Source: an uncultured Spirochaetales bacterium (GTDB lineage Bacteria > Spirochaetota > Spirochaetia > Sphaerochaetales > Sphaerochaetaceae). From it: DNA of 64,000 bases. The notes below the pieces were generated by a model. It did not search any database and was not told the DNA's origin. It saw only the letters and a list, made by a program, of their open reading frames with translations. The stretch lies in the NCBI GenBank assembly GCA_944392695.1, contig CALXXN010000008.1:1-64000 (forward strand). The letters run 5' to 3'. Positions within the stretch are counted from its first letter, which is position 1. The number at the start of each line of letters is the position of its first letter. Made by a program: the position numbers and the translations under genes. This document shows, piece by piece, positions 32,231 to 41,646 of this stretch.

Positions 32231-33680
32231 GCTCAACAACCAGTACACCGCGATGAAGCGGCGCATCGACACCGAGGTGCTGAAACTGTACTTCGATGGA
32301 AGGTTGGAAAGCGATCTTGACAAGCTCCCGTACACCATCATCCCGAAGGACAGGACGCCTAACCGCTGCTGCATCTACAAGGAAAGGGCAATCGTACGCT
32401 ACCGCATCATGGCCCTGCTTGGTATAGACATCGAGCGCAATGATGATGAGATGAAGCCACTGGGGACCTATGCCAAGGAAGTCCTTGAGGAGGATCCTCC
32501 TGTGCTGCCCCTGCTGACGACGATCTCAACTGGTTGCTATGGCTGTCCTCCAGACCAGTACAGGATCAGTGATGCCTGCCGTGGCTGCTTCGCCCGCCCC
32601 TGCATGGCCAACTGCCCCAAGGATGCGATTGTCTTCATCAATGGACAGGCCCATATCAATGAGGAGAGGTGCATCCGCTGTGGCAAGTGCATGGATGTCT
32701 GCCCCTTCCATGCTGTTGTACACATCCCAGTACCCTGTGAGGAGGCCTGCCCTGTCGGGGCAGTGCGCAAGAACGAGCAGGGTGTCGTCGAGATCGACCA
32801 CAAGAACTGCATCAGCTGTGGACGCTGTGCCCGTTCCTGTCCCTTCGGAGCCATCGCAGAGCGCAGTGGGCTCTTCCCTGTGCTGAAGATGCTCGAACGT
32901 GGTGAGAAGGTCACTGCGATGATCGCACCTGCCATCGAGGGCCAGTTCCCTGGCACGCTCGCCCAGATCAAGGCATCCTTGCTGAAGATCGGCTTCGACA
33001 AGGTCGTCGAGGTCGCCGAGGGCGCTGCTGTCACGACAGAGCATGAGGCTGACGAGGTCGTAAGGCGCAAGTGCGAGGGTTCTGGCTACATGACGACGAG
33101 CTGTTGCTCGGCTTACATGGAACTGGTCGACAAGCACCTGAAGTTCCTTGACGAACGCTATTCCCGTGCCTTCAGCCCGATGATCTACACCTCCAAGCTC
33201 TGCAAGGAGGCGGATCCTGATAACAAGACGGTCTTCATCGGACCCTGTCTTGCCAAGAGGGTCGAGGCCGCCCGCCGAGGTGGTGTCGATGGTGTGATCA
33301 GCTTCTCCGAGCTGGCTGCCATCTTCATGGCCAAGGGCATCGATGTCAGGGAAGAAGAGGCTGCCGACCTTGGTGACACCTCTGCTTTCGAGTACTGCCG
33401 TGAGTTCGCTGTCTCGAATGGCGTAGCAAACTGCGTGCTCTCCCGTGTCGAAGACCCCGCATCAATCCGCGTCATGCCGATCAATGGTGTTGACAAGAAG
33501 ATCTTCCGCTTGATGAAGAGCTGGGAGAAGAGGGCACCTGAGGTCGACCTGGTCGAAGTCATGTGCTGCGACGGTGGCTGCCTCAACGGACCTGGCACCA
33601 TCGTAAAGCCGGCTGTCGCCATGAAGCTGCGTGGTGGCAAGGCCGCATCACCGGTCAAGGCTGTCAGAAGCCCGCTCTGA
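32223..33680 (+). CDS. [FeFe] hydrogenase (group B-like) with ferredoxin domains
   Basis: 485 residues. An N-terminal region of about 110 residues precedes several 4Fe-4S motifs ('CRGCFARPCMANCPKDAI', 'CIRCGKCMDVCPFHA' and 'CISCGRCARSCPFGA', plus a further Cys-rich stretch). The H-domain follows with L1 'TTSCCSAYMELV', L2 'FIGPCLAKRVEAA' and L3 'VMCCDGGCLNGPG'. The CC pair in L1 matches catalytic enzymes, although Pro is replaced by Ser and the L2 Met by Gly, as in group B. It may evolve or oxidise H2 with ferredoxin. Hydrogenase maturation genes (hydEFG) are not in the window. ATG 32223 lies inside the upstream gene. Confidence 0.85.
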   Translation: MLELNNQYTAMKRRIDTEVLKLYFDGRLESDLDKLPYTIIPKDRTPNRCCIYKERAIVRYRIMALLGIDIERNDDEMKPLGTYAKEVLEEDPPVLPLLTTISTGCYGCPPDQYRISDACRGCFARPCMANCPKDAIVFINGQAHINEERCIRCGKCMDVCPFHAVVHIPVPCEEACPVGAVRKNEQGVVEIDHKNCISCGRCARSCPFGAIAERSGLFPVLKMLERGEKVTAMIAPAIEGQFPGTLAQIKASLLKIGFDKVVEVAEGAAVTTEHEADEVVRRKCEGSGYMTTSCCSAYMELVDKHLKFLDERYSRAFSPMIYTSKLCKEADPDNKTVFIGPCLAKRVEAARRGGVDGVISFSELAAIFMAKGIDVREEEAADLGDTSAFEYCREFAVSNGVANCVLSRVEDPASIRVMPINGVDKKIFRLMKSWEKRAPEVDLVEVMCCDGGCLNGPGTIVKPAVAMKLRGGKAASPVKAVRSPL

Positions 33681-33690
33681 GATTGATCAG

Positions 33691-33711
33691 GACCCCGTCG
33701 CAAGGCGGGGC
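33691..33711 (+). terminator. Weak hairpin at the end of the hydrogenase cluster
   Basis: GACCCCG / CGGGGCC-type stem with an 8-nt loop, 10 bp past the stop, followed by TGTCTTC. A partial terminator at best. Confidence 0.45.
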
Positions 33712-33758
33712 CCTGTCTTCTACTTGAACAAGCCTGGTTCTTGCATCACAGTCAGGGC

Positions 33759-34718
33759 ATGCTCTTCCTGATCATCTTCCTGCTGCTTGCCACGATAATC
33801 ACACAGGCTCATCGTCGGTTGAGACGTTACCCTCTGGCCAAGGGCCTGTGGCCTCTTGCCGTCTTCTCCCTGATGCCCTGGATGCTCTCAGGCCCTGTGC
33901 TGCACATCGCCAATACATTCCTCCGCTTGTTGCCAGTCCCACGGGGTTTGGAGGGCGTTGAAAGGAAGAAGGGCTTTTTCACTGCATCTGATGGAAAGAA
34001 GGTGCGTTACGTGGCCTATGTGCCCAAAGTGGCATCATCAGGCTTCATGCTCTATTTGCATGGTGGTGGTTTCTGCTTTGAAGCATCTCCTTATATCTAT
34101 CGCAAGTGCCGGACCTATGCCAAGGAAACGGGCTGTCCTGTAATGATGGTCCTCTACAGGACAGCTGAACGCGGGGCTTGTCCTCGCAGCTACCTTGATG
34201 CAAAGGAGGGGGTGGAATACTTCCTGGAAAAGGCGGAGGATGGCGGCAAGGTCGTCGTAGGTGGTGACAGCGCAGGAGCCTGCCTTGCCGCCTTGCTCTG
34301 TCAGGATTCTGCTTTGAAGGAACGTATCGACTACCAGCTATTGGTCTATCCTGTGGCTGACAGGAGCATGTCGAGCCCCTCTGCCAGGGCATTCATAGAC
34401 AGTCCGATGTGGCGTCCAGCGCTCTCAAGACGCATGTGGAAATACTACCTCAGGGGTGGAGATGGTGGCCCTGTGGACCCTGCTTCCTGCAAGGACCTCA
34501 GGGGGCTTCCTCCTGCTTATGTCGAAGTTGCTGAGTTCGACAGCCTCCGTGATGAAGGCATTGCCTATGCCAGGCGGCTCAAGGAGGCTGGTGTCGATGT
34601 CGAGCTGTCAGTAGTCAAAGGCACCTGTCATGGCTATGACTTCATGGTACACAGCCCTGTGGCCAGGGAGTCGATGAAGAGGCGGTGCGTGGCCCTGTCC
34701 AAGGTCTTCAAGCGCTGA
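33759..34718 (+). CDS. Alpha/beta-hydrolase, HSL-type esterase with N-terminal membrane anchor
   Basis: 319 residues. An N-terminal hydrophobic helix ('LFLIIFLLLATIITQA') is followed by a hormone-sensitive-lipase-type hydrolase: oxyanion-hole 'LHGGGFCFEASP', nucleophile 'GGDSAGACLA', a catalytic Asp candidate in 'VEVAEFDSLRDEG' and His in 'GTCHGYDFM'. It likely hydrolyses short acyl esters; substrate unknown. I chose ATG 33759 (AGGG upstream) over a TTG at 33741. Its 3' end overlaps the convergent nucleoside hydrolase gene by 11 bp. Confidence 0.85.
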   Translation: MLFLIIFLLLATIITQAHRRLRRYPLAKGLWPLAVFSLMPWMLSGPVLHIANTFLRLLPVPRGLEGVERKKGFFTASDGKKVRYVAYVPKVASSGFMLYLHGGGFCFEASPYIYRKCRTYAKETGCPVMMVLYRTAERGACPRSYLDAKEGVEYFLEKAEDGGKVVVGGDSAGACLAALLCQDSALKERIDYQLLVYPVADRSMSSPSARAFIDSPMWRPALSRRMWKYYLRGGDGGPVDPASCKDLRGLPPAYVEVAEFDSLRDEGIAYARRLKEAGVDVELSVVKGTCHGYDFMVHSPVARESMKRRCVALSKVFKR

Positions 34719-35595
34719 AGAGGCTCTTCCAGAGGTTTTTCAAGACGGATTCAGCGGCCTTGCTGTCGACATTGGCCGCGACATTGATGAGTCCACCACG
34801 TCCTTCAACCAGGCGTCCTGCCTCATCTCCTGTGCAGATGACATCGACTTTCATCCGCTGTGTGATGAAGGAACCTGGTGAGAGCAGGTAGGCCACGACG
34901 GCAGGATCGTGCAGGAAGCAGCTTGATCCACCATGGAAGTCGAAGTAGGTCTTCAGCATGGCCTTGTACAATCTTCCTGCCTCACTATTCCAGCAGCCAG
35001 TGTCTTCCCGGCGCAGATGCATGCGTTCTGTCACATCGAGAGGAAGCAGGTACACATCCAGCCCACTTGTGAACACGGTCCTTGCCGCTTCCGGGTCTTT
35101 GTGGATATTCGCTTCCGCCCAGCGTGTCACATTGCCACTTGTACGGAGCGCACCGCCCATGATCACAATACGTTCAAGCTTGTTCGCATCTCCAGGGCGC
35201 TCCTTGATGAAGGCTGCCACATTGGTCAGTGGACCGACTGCGACCAGTGTGCTTGATTGTGCCAGCTGGGACAGCAGGTCCAATGCGCTTCCTTTTGAGG
35301 GACAGTTCTTTGGAGCAGGGAAGTCCACATCGCCAAGCCCGTTGGCTCCATGGATCTTGTGGAGGCGAGGTGAGGCTTCGTAGATGCTTCCATCAGGGCC
35401 CAAGGCACCTTCCGCCACAGGGGCGTCACAGCCGAAGAGGCTTGAAAGTGATAGCATGTTGCTTGTGGCCTGCCTGGTTGCAACATTGCCATAGGTTGTC
35501 GTGATGCCTTTCACAGCCAGCTTGTCGCTTGCCAGCATGGCGGCATAGGCCAGTGCGTCGTCGATTCCCGCATCTGTGTCGAAGATGATGTCCAT
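34708..35595 (-). CDS. Inosine/uridine-preferring nucleoside hydrolase family protein
   Basis: 295 residues. The N terminus 'IIFDTDAGIDDALAYAAM' is the calcium-binding signature (D-x-D-x-G-x-D-D). 'GITTTYGNV', 'ALGPDGS' and a later 'VGPLTNVAAFIKERP' are typical. It cleaves the N-glycosidic bond of ribonucleosides to base and ribose for salvage. I chose ATG 35595 because the family starts exactly there ('MDIIFDTDAG'); the frame is open to 35655 but with unrelated residues. Confidence 0.9.
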   Translation of the reverse strand: MDIIFDTDAGIDDALAYAAMLASDKLAVKGITTTYGNVATRQATSNMLSLSSLFGCDAPVAEGALGPDGSIYEASPRLHKIHGANGLGDVDFPAPKNCPSKGSALDLLSQLAQSSTLVAVGPLTNVAAFIKERPGDANKLERIVIMGGALRTSGNVTRWAEANIHKDPEAARTVFTSGLDVYLLPLDVTERMHLRREDTGCWNSEAGRLYKAMLKTYFDFHGGSSCFLHDPAVVAYLLSPGSFITQRMKVDVICTGDEAGRLVEGRGGLINVAANVDSKAAESVLKNLWKSLFSA

Positions 35596-35676
35596 GACAC
35601 GCAGTGTAGCACGGAGGCGGGGACTCTTCATCCCCGCCTCCAATGATGGTTTCATCGTGTCTGACTTTATTGGAAG

Positions 35677-37071
35677 TCAGCCTTCATTTGGTTCCAAGCC
35701 TGTCAGGTATTCAACAGTGTAGGCATTGGCTGCCAGTTCGACCTCTGTCGAAATCTTGTCGATCTGGGCCTGCTGGAGCTCGATGCGCTTGGTAAGCACG
35801 TCACGCTCACTGCCAGCTCCGAGTCCGGCCTTCGTCTCCTCGACTTCGAGCTGTGACTCCAGCAATGAGATGTTGGCATCCTGGTAGGCGAGATTGGCTA
35901 TCGCGACATTCATGTTCGACAATGCGGTGTCCAGGTTCTGCCTGATCGTCCCCAGGGCTGCATCCTTGCTTGCCTGTGCGGAGGCGACAGCGCTTTCCGC
36001 CCTGGCTTGGTCGTTAAGCTTCTTGCCGCCATCCCAGATGTCACCTTGCATGGCGACAGCCACTGTGACACCCCAGCCCTGGTTGTCTATCCATGATGAG
36101 TTGATGGGGGCCGTGTAGTTGGCGCTGACCGAAAGGGCGATGTCAGGGACGACGTACATGGAGCGGTCAGCCGCCTTCTGCCCGTAGGATGCCGCATTGA
36201 CGGCATGGTTGAGCATCTGTACTGTCGTCTGGCTTCCACTTGTAGCCAGGAGCTCAAGCTGGCCACGGTCCATTGCGGCAAGTTCCCTGAACCAATCCTC
36301 ATCTGGTGAGAACTCGATGGAATCTGCACTGAGACCATCCATTCCTGTCAAGATTTCGATGTTCGTGATGACAGAATCGACCTGCGCATCAATCTGCGCT
36401 TGGGCGAGTGTGACCTGCTGACGGGCGACTTCAGCCTCTGCGGCATCTGTGGCTATCACCATGCCTGTCTCGCTTGATGCCTTGGAGATCTCAACCAGCC
36501 TGTCTGCATCAGCTGCCATACCATCAAGGAGTGCTGAAATCTCCTTGAGGTAGCAGAGGCTGGCAAGATAGGCCTTGAGCTGTGCATCCAGCTGGGACTC
36601 TGTATCACCAACCTGAAGTGCCTTGATTGTCTCAAGTTCCTTGGCCATGTCGACTGAAGCCCCGATCTTCCCCCAGGTGTAGATGGGCTGTACCAGTGAG
36701 ACCTGTGCGTTCACATAGAAGTCGTTGACCTCTGTAAGAGGAGATATGTCAAGTGGAACAGGCACAAAACTACCGATTAGTGAGCCTGAGCCAAAAATCT
36801 CATCAACATCATCCTGTTCCAGTATCATCCCCTGATGGTTGTAGACATAGCTTGCTGCCAAGGTGTAATCGATCTGGGGATGGTAGGCGGCCCGGGCGTC
36901 CTTGACGTCCAAGGCTGCTGTGTTGTGGTCCTCGACCGCCTGGCGGAGCTGTGTGTTGTTGACGACCATTGCGTCATGGAGCTGGTCGTAGCCTATGGTC
37001 TCTGCTGCCGCCAGTGGCTGCAAGGTGGCAGCCACCAGGAGCAGGGTGGCAAGTATCTTGGCCTTTCTCAT
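35677..37071 (-). CDS. TolC-family outer membrane efflux protein
   Basis: 464 residues with signal peptide ('LLVAATLQPLAAAE', cleavage after about residue 23). Two repeated helical-hairpin halves ('NTQLRQAVEDHNTAALDVKD', 'DARAAYHPQIDYTLAAS', 'NDQARAESAVASAQASKD', 'GSERDVLTKRIELQQAQI') are the TolC pattern. It forms the outer membrane channel of the tripartite pump encoded with it. Its start overlaps the RND gene by 4 bp; it is the last gene of the operon. Confidence 0.9.
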   Translation of the reverse strand: MRKAKILATLLLVAATLQPLAAAETIGYDQLHDAMVVNNTQLRQAVEDHNTAALDVKDARAAYHPQIDYTLAASYVYNHQGMILEQDDVDEIFGSGSLIGSFVPVPLDISPLTEVNDFYVNAQVSLVQPIYTWGKIGASVDMAKELETIKALQVGDTESQLDAQLKAYLASLCYLKEISALLDGMAADADRLVEISKASSETGMVIATDAAEAEVARQQVTLAQAQIDAQVDSVITNIEILTGMDGLSADSIEFSPDEDWFRELAAMDRGQLELLATSGSQTTVQMLNHAVNAASYGQKAADRSMYVVPDIALSVSANYTAPINSSWIDNQGWGVTVAVAMQGDIWDGGKKLNDQARAESAVASAQASKDAALGTIRQNLDTALSNMNVAIANLAYQDANISLLESQLEVEETKAGLGAGSERDVLTKRIELQQAQIDKISTEVELAANAYTVEYLTGLEPNEG

Positions 37072-40000
37072 TTCACCACCTCCTTGCGCTTGGCGTCCTT
37101 GCGTGTCGTTCCATAGGTCTTGCGTAGCTTGCGGCGCTCAAGCGTGTAGTAGAAGACAGGCAGGACGAAGAGTGAGATCAGCGTCGTTGCGAACAGGCCT
37201 CCTGCGATGGCCTGGCCGAGGGAGGCGTAGATTTCGCTTCCTTCTCCTGTGGAGATGGCCATTGGCACGACACCAAGCATGGTCGTGAGCGTTGTCATCA
37301 GGATCGACTTCAAGCGGTTCTGTGCGGACTCGACAATCGCGTCGGCGAGGATTTTGCGCTCCGTGTCGTAGTCGAGGCGTCCTGTCAGCACGCTGTCCTC
37401 ATCAATCACGACACCATCCTCCTTTGCCATGATGGCCTCTATGCGCTTGCGTCGCACCATGAGGTTGTTGTAGTCGAAGAGTATGATGCCGTTGTTGACC
37501 GCTGTACCACCCAAGGTGATGATACCAAGCATCGAAAGCAGGTTCAGCGTGGAGCCGAAGCTCAGCAGCCCAATGGCGACACCGATGAAACAGTAGGGGA
37601 TGGTGAGCATGACGATCAGTGGCTGGTCGAAACGCTCGAACTGGAAGACCATGACCATGAAGACCAGGAAGAAGCCTATGGCCATCGCTCCAACGAGTGG
37701 CACCATCGTCTCCTGTACCAGGTCTGTCATACCACCAGTCTGCCTTGTGACACCTTCTGAAAGCGGGTGGTCTGCAAGATAGGCGTCCAGACGCTCCTGG
37801 ATCCTGGAGGAATCCTCTGTGGTGATCGCAGTGCTGATGCTGATCGTGTTGGCACGGTCTGTATGGTTGATCTGGCTTACCGCGTTCTCTGTCACCAGGT
37901 CTGCGATCGAGGCGAAACTGACAGTGCTGCCGGCCTGGGTTGCGACCTGGAGCGTGTTGAGCACGTCTTCATCCATCGCACCGCCAGCGACATCGCTTGT
38001 AAGCCTTATGTCATGGCGTCCGCCTGTCGATGGCTCTGTGTATATGCCACAGTCGAGGCCGTTGAAGAGTATGGCACTCGTATAGCCGGCTTCATAACTC
38101 GTGAGTCCGACAGAGCTCAGGAGTTCATTGGATGCATTGATGACGGTCGACCATGAATCATAGGAGCTGTCGATTGTCACAGAGAGCACTTCAGGGTCTG
38201 CAAGCAGCTGGTTCTTGATCCTCTGCGCGTCCTGGTAGAGCGTCTCTACATCATCACCAACGAGGGTGACCGTGTAGCCGCCACCACCAGTGACGTAACT
38301 GACCAGGTTGTCGAAGCCACCGTTCAGGACTTCGATCTCACAGTCTGTCATCCTGCCATCCAGTGCTGCCTTGACTTCGTTCATGATTGTATGGACATCA
38401 CGGTCCTTGGTGCGATCGGCGACAGGAGGAAGCAACACCTGGATGGAACCATTTGAGCCTGTCGAGGTGAATGAGAGGCCACTGGTCTGGCCGACCGTGG
38501 TGACCGCTGTCCTCATCTCTGGGACGATCTCCCTGATTATGGCCTCGGCTTCATCAAGCTTGGCCTCGATCTGGTCATGTGTGTAGCTTGATGGGAAGTA
38601 GAGGTTGACATAGAACTCACTATTGTCAGTCGATGGAATGAATGTGATGCCAAGTTGGAGCATGGCCCAGACCGTTACGACGAGGATCGCAAGCGAGATG
38701 ATTATTATGAATTTCCTGTTGCGGAGCGTCCAAGACACGGCTTTGCCATAAGCCGCTGTGACCTTGTCCATCGTCCGTGTGATCACATTTGGTTTCTGTA
38801 CTTCCCTGTCCTCCTTCAGGAGTTTCTTGAGGAGGTAGGGGATGACGACGATGGCGACGATGCAGCTGGCTGCCAGTGCGTACATGAATGTCAGGGCGAC
38901 ATCATGCATGATCTGGCCTCCAAGCCCATCGACGAGGATGATGGGCACGAAGACGATTATCGTGGTTATCGCAGAACCCAGGATGGAGACACCGACTTCA
39001 TCTGCACCCTTGTAGATTGATTCGTTGACAGTATAGAGGAAGCGTCCGTCCTTTCTTGTCTGCCAATGCTTGTAGACCTGTTCAAGCATGACGATAGAAC
39101 CATCGACAATCGCACCAAGTGCGACAACCATGCCCGATATGCTCATCAAGCTGATTGAAATCCCGCTCACCCTCATGGCGATGAAGGCGAAGAAGACCGA
39201 CAGTGGCATCGAGATGGCGATGGTAAGTGTGGCCTGGATGTTGCCAAGGATCAGGAAGATGACGAGTATGGCGACAATGACCCCCATGATGCCTGAGTTG
39301 ATGACGGCCTGGAGTGAGGCGCTGATCGTCCTGGAGTCATCCGCGATTATGTTGAAGTGGAGGGCGCCGTTTGATTCAGCTTCAGCTTCATCAAGTATGG
39401 CCTTGGCAGAACTCACGATCTCCATCGTGTTGCCATCGGCCCTCTTGGTGACGCTGACAAGGATGATTGGCTTGCCTTCGTTCTTGACAGTCGTAGCCGG
39501 CTCTGCCGCCACAAGATCCACATCGGCGACATCTGAGAGACGGACCAGTGTCCCATCCACGCCAGCGCCGACTGTCAGGTTCCTGATATCATCAAGGCTT
39601 GTGTAGGAACCATCGAAGCGCAGTGAGGTGTTGCGGCCCTGGTAGGTCGCAGTGTCGAGTGGTATGTCGCTGTTGCTGGCAGAGAGGACCTGATAGACCT
39701 GCAGGGGGGATATCCCACGTGCTGCAAGCTCATCAGTGCGGAGTTTTATCTGGATCTCCACCTCGCTGCCTCCAACGACTTCGACACCGCTGACACCATC
39801 AAGCTGGGTGATGCGTGGTACGACCTGGTCGTTGACATAGCTTGTGACAGCAGCGAGGTCGCTACCGCCCTCGACTGAGAACGAGAGGATTGGCAGCATC
39901 TCAGTTCCACCGACCAAGGCGGTGGGGGTGCCCTGAATGCCTGCGGGCAGGTCATCAATCAGGCCATCGATACGGTTGCGCACCTCATCGAGCTGGTCAT

Positions 40001-40304
40001 AGGCGTCGACACCAGCGGAGAATTCAATTTGGACGACACCAACGCTCGTGTAGGCGTTCGAACTCATCGAGGAGAAGTTCGGCAAGGTCGCGAAGTCCTC
40101 TTCCATGACGTTTATGATGTCCGTCTCGACCTCTTCGGCACTGGCGCCAGGGTAGACTGTGTATACGATGACGGTCGGCATGTTGATGCCACTGACGAAC
40201 TCCACGTTCATACTGCCAAGCGACAGTAGCCCGAAGAGCACCAGGGCTATCAATATCATCGTGATGTAGACGGGGTGCCTGACCGCGAAGCGGGTGATCT
40301 TCAT
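37068..40304 (-). CDS. RND-family efflux transporter permease (AcrB-like)
   Basis: 1078-residue inner-membrane proton antiporter. Two repeats of a helix, a large periplasmic loop and five helices. Typical segments are 'FAVRHPVYITMILIALVLFG', 'YPGASAEEVETDIINVMEED', 'GMVVALGAIVDGSIVMLEQV' (TM4 with the proton-relay Asp) and 'GTAVNNGIILFDYNNLM' (TM10 region). It exports drugs or other amphiphiles. The adaptor gene is directly upstream (1-nt overlap), TolC directly downstream (4-nt overlap). Confidence 0.95.
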   Translation of the reverse strand: MKITRFAVRHPVYITMILIALVLFGLLSLGSMNVEFVSGINMPTVIVYTVYPGASAEEVETDIINVMEEDFATLPNFSSMSSNAYTSVGVVQIEFSAGVDAYDQLDEVRNRIDGLIDDLPAGIQGTPTALVGGTEMLPILSFSVEGGSDLAAVTSYVNDQVVPRITQLDGVSGVEVVGGSEVEIQIKLRTDELAARGISPLQVYQVLSASNSDIPLDTATYQGRNTSLRFDGSYTSLDDIRNLTVGAGVDGTLVRLSDVADVDLVAAEPATTVKNEGKPIILVSVTKRADGNTMEIVSSAKAILDEAEAESNGALHFNIIADDSRTISASLQAVINSGIMGVIVAILVIFLILGNIQATLTIAISMPLSVFFAFIAMRVSGISISLMSISGMVVALGAIVDGSIVMLEQVYKHWQTRKDGRFLYTVNESIYKGADEVGVSILGSAITTIIVFVPIILVDGLGGQIMHDVALTFMYALAASCIVAIVVIPYLLKKLLKEDREVQKPNVITRTMDKVTAAYGKAVSWTLRNRKFIIIISLAILVVTVWAMLQLGITFIPSTDNSEFYVNLYFPSSYTHDQIEAKLDEAEAIIREIVPEMRTAVTTVGQTSGLSFTSTGSNGSIQVLLPPVADRTKDRDVHTIMNEVKAALDGRMTDCEIEVLNGGFDNLVSYVTGGGGYTVTLVGDDVETLYQDAQRIKNQLLADPEVLSVTIDSSYDSWSTVINASNELLSSVGLTSYEAGYTSAILFNGLDCGIYTEPSTGGRHDIRLTSDVAGGAMDEDVLNTLQVATQAGSTVSFASIADLVTENAVSQINHTDRANTISISTAITTEDSSRIQERLDAYLADHPLSEGVTRQTGGMTDLVQETMVPLVGAMAIGFFLVFMVMVFQFERFDQPLIVMLTIPYCFIGVAIGLLSFGSTLNLLSMLGIITLGGTAVNNGIILFDYNNLMVRRKRIEAIMAKEDGVVIDEDSVLTGRLDYDTERKILADAIVESAQNRLKSILMTTLTTMLGVVPMAISTGEGSEIYASLGQAIAGGLFATTLISLFVLPVFYYTLERRKLRKTYGTTRKDAKRKEVVK

Positions 40305-41365
40305 CAGTTATCCTCCAGGATGTTGACGCTCTCACCATCAAGCACATAGGACTGCCCCTCGCAGATGAAGAGCTTGTCCTCGTAGCCTTCGGGGACGATG
40401 AAGCTGCTGTCATTGCCAACCACTCCGGTTCCATCGAGGTAGTGGGCGGTACTGCCTTCCACGTAGTACATCGATCCGTCCGACTTGCGCACCGACTGGG
40501 GCAGCAGGCTGACATCCTCGTAGTGGGCGTATGTGACATCAACCCTGACATACATGCCAATCGTGAAGATGGAAGGGTCATCAATCGAGACCTTCATCGT
40601 GAATGTCTTGGTTGCCGGGTCGACGTATGGGGCGATTGATATGAGCGTGGCGTTTGAAGACGCCCCGCCATCGAGTGAGCGGACGCTGAAGGAGAGGCTG
40701 TCCTTTGCTCCGGTGAAAGTGCTGTACCACTTCTCAGGGACGGAGATCTCCATGACAAGGTCCTCTGTATCTGCGATCACGGCGAGCGGGGTCTGGCTGT
40801 TGGCTATGCTTCCAACACCCTGGTCGGCCATGATGACAGTGCCTGTGATGGGCGCTGTGACATCGGCGTAGGAGAGTTGTAGCTGTGCGAGTTCGAGCTG
40901 GGCCTGGGAGGCCTGCATCTGCGCACTGACAGTGTCTAGCTCCTGCTGGCTGGCCGCTCCGACGGCCTGGAGTTGCACAAGACGCTGGTATGAGCTTTCA
41001 TAAGCATCCAGTGCGGCCTGGGCCTGGGCTACCTGCAACTCGAAGGGTTTCTTGTCGACCTGGGCTATGACCTGGTCCTTGGATACCTCCTCCCCGGCTT
41101 CGACATTGTATTCGAGTATTGTCCCGCTCACGAATGGGATCACTGGAACCATGCTCTCACTCATGACATATCCAGGGAAGCTGACCGACTGGTCAAGGCT
41201 GCCTTGCTGGCTGTCAATGACCCGCACGTTCTTCAAAGGTGCGGTATAAGTCGCAACCTGGCGCGTGCTGAAGAAGTACTGGAGGCCTATGACGGCCGCC
41301 ACTATGATGACAATGAAGGCGATGTATTTCAGCGCCCTCCTGAAGACACTGCGTTTCTCACTCAT
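40304..41365 (-). CDS. RND efflux periplasmic adaptor (membrane fusion protein)
   Basis: 353 residues. N-terminal membrane anchor ('IAFIVIIVAAVIGLQYFFST'), a lipoyl half-domain ('SGTILEYNVEAGEEVSKDQV'), a coiled-coil hairpin (about 130-170, 'ASQQELDTVSAQMQASQAQL') and then 'VTAPITGTVIMADQGVGSI', the matching lipoyl half, and beta-barrel. It links the RND pump to the TolC channel. No Shine-Dalgarno is seen before ATG 41365; a TATACT -10 ends only 6 nt upstream, so the operon may be translated from a leaderless mRNA. Confidence 0.92.
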   Translation of the reverse strand: MSEKRSVFRRALKYIAFIVIIVAAVIGLQYFFSTRQVATYTAPLKNVRVIDSQQGSLDQSVSFPGYVMSESMVPVIPFVSGTILEYNVEAGEEVSKDQVIAQVDKKPFELQVAQAQAALDAYESSYQRLVQLQAVGAASQQELDTVSAQMQASQAQLELAQLQLSYADVTAPITGTVIMADQGVGSIANSQTPLAVIADTEDLVMEISVPEKWYSTFTGAKDSLSFSVRSLDGGASSNATLISIAPYVDPATKTFTMKVSIDDPSIFTIGMYVRVDVTYAHYEDVSLLPQSVRKSDGSMYYVEGSTAHYLDGTGVVGNDSSFIVPEGYEDKLFICEGQSYVLDGESVNILEDN

Positions 41366-41371
41366 GTTTGA

Positions 41372-41377
41372 AGTATA
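41372..41377 (-). promoter_or_regulatory. -10 element (TATACT) of the RND operon
   Basis: TATACT on the minus strand (plus-strand AGTATA), 6 nt before the adaptor ATG. The -35 is poor. Transcription starting 6-7 nt after the -10 would begin at or near the ATG. Confidence 0.4.
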
Positions 41378-41646
41378 ATTTCACAAGGGCCTGCGGTGTA
41401 TGGGCAATGTGCTTGGACAAGTGTTCAAAATTAGACAAAAAACAGGCCACTTGTATGATTTGTAAAAAGGGACAGCTTAGGTCAAAATCGTTCAACCTGC
41501 CAGGACCTCATATCATAAGATATTAAATGATAAAGAGTTGATGCGTGAATATGTGATATTGTATGGCTTACATGCCTCAGCTATGGCCGGCTTCCTTCCA
41601 CAAAGCTTCCTGCTTTGGTAAAGTTGGCACATCACTGGAGGGTGGA

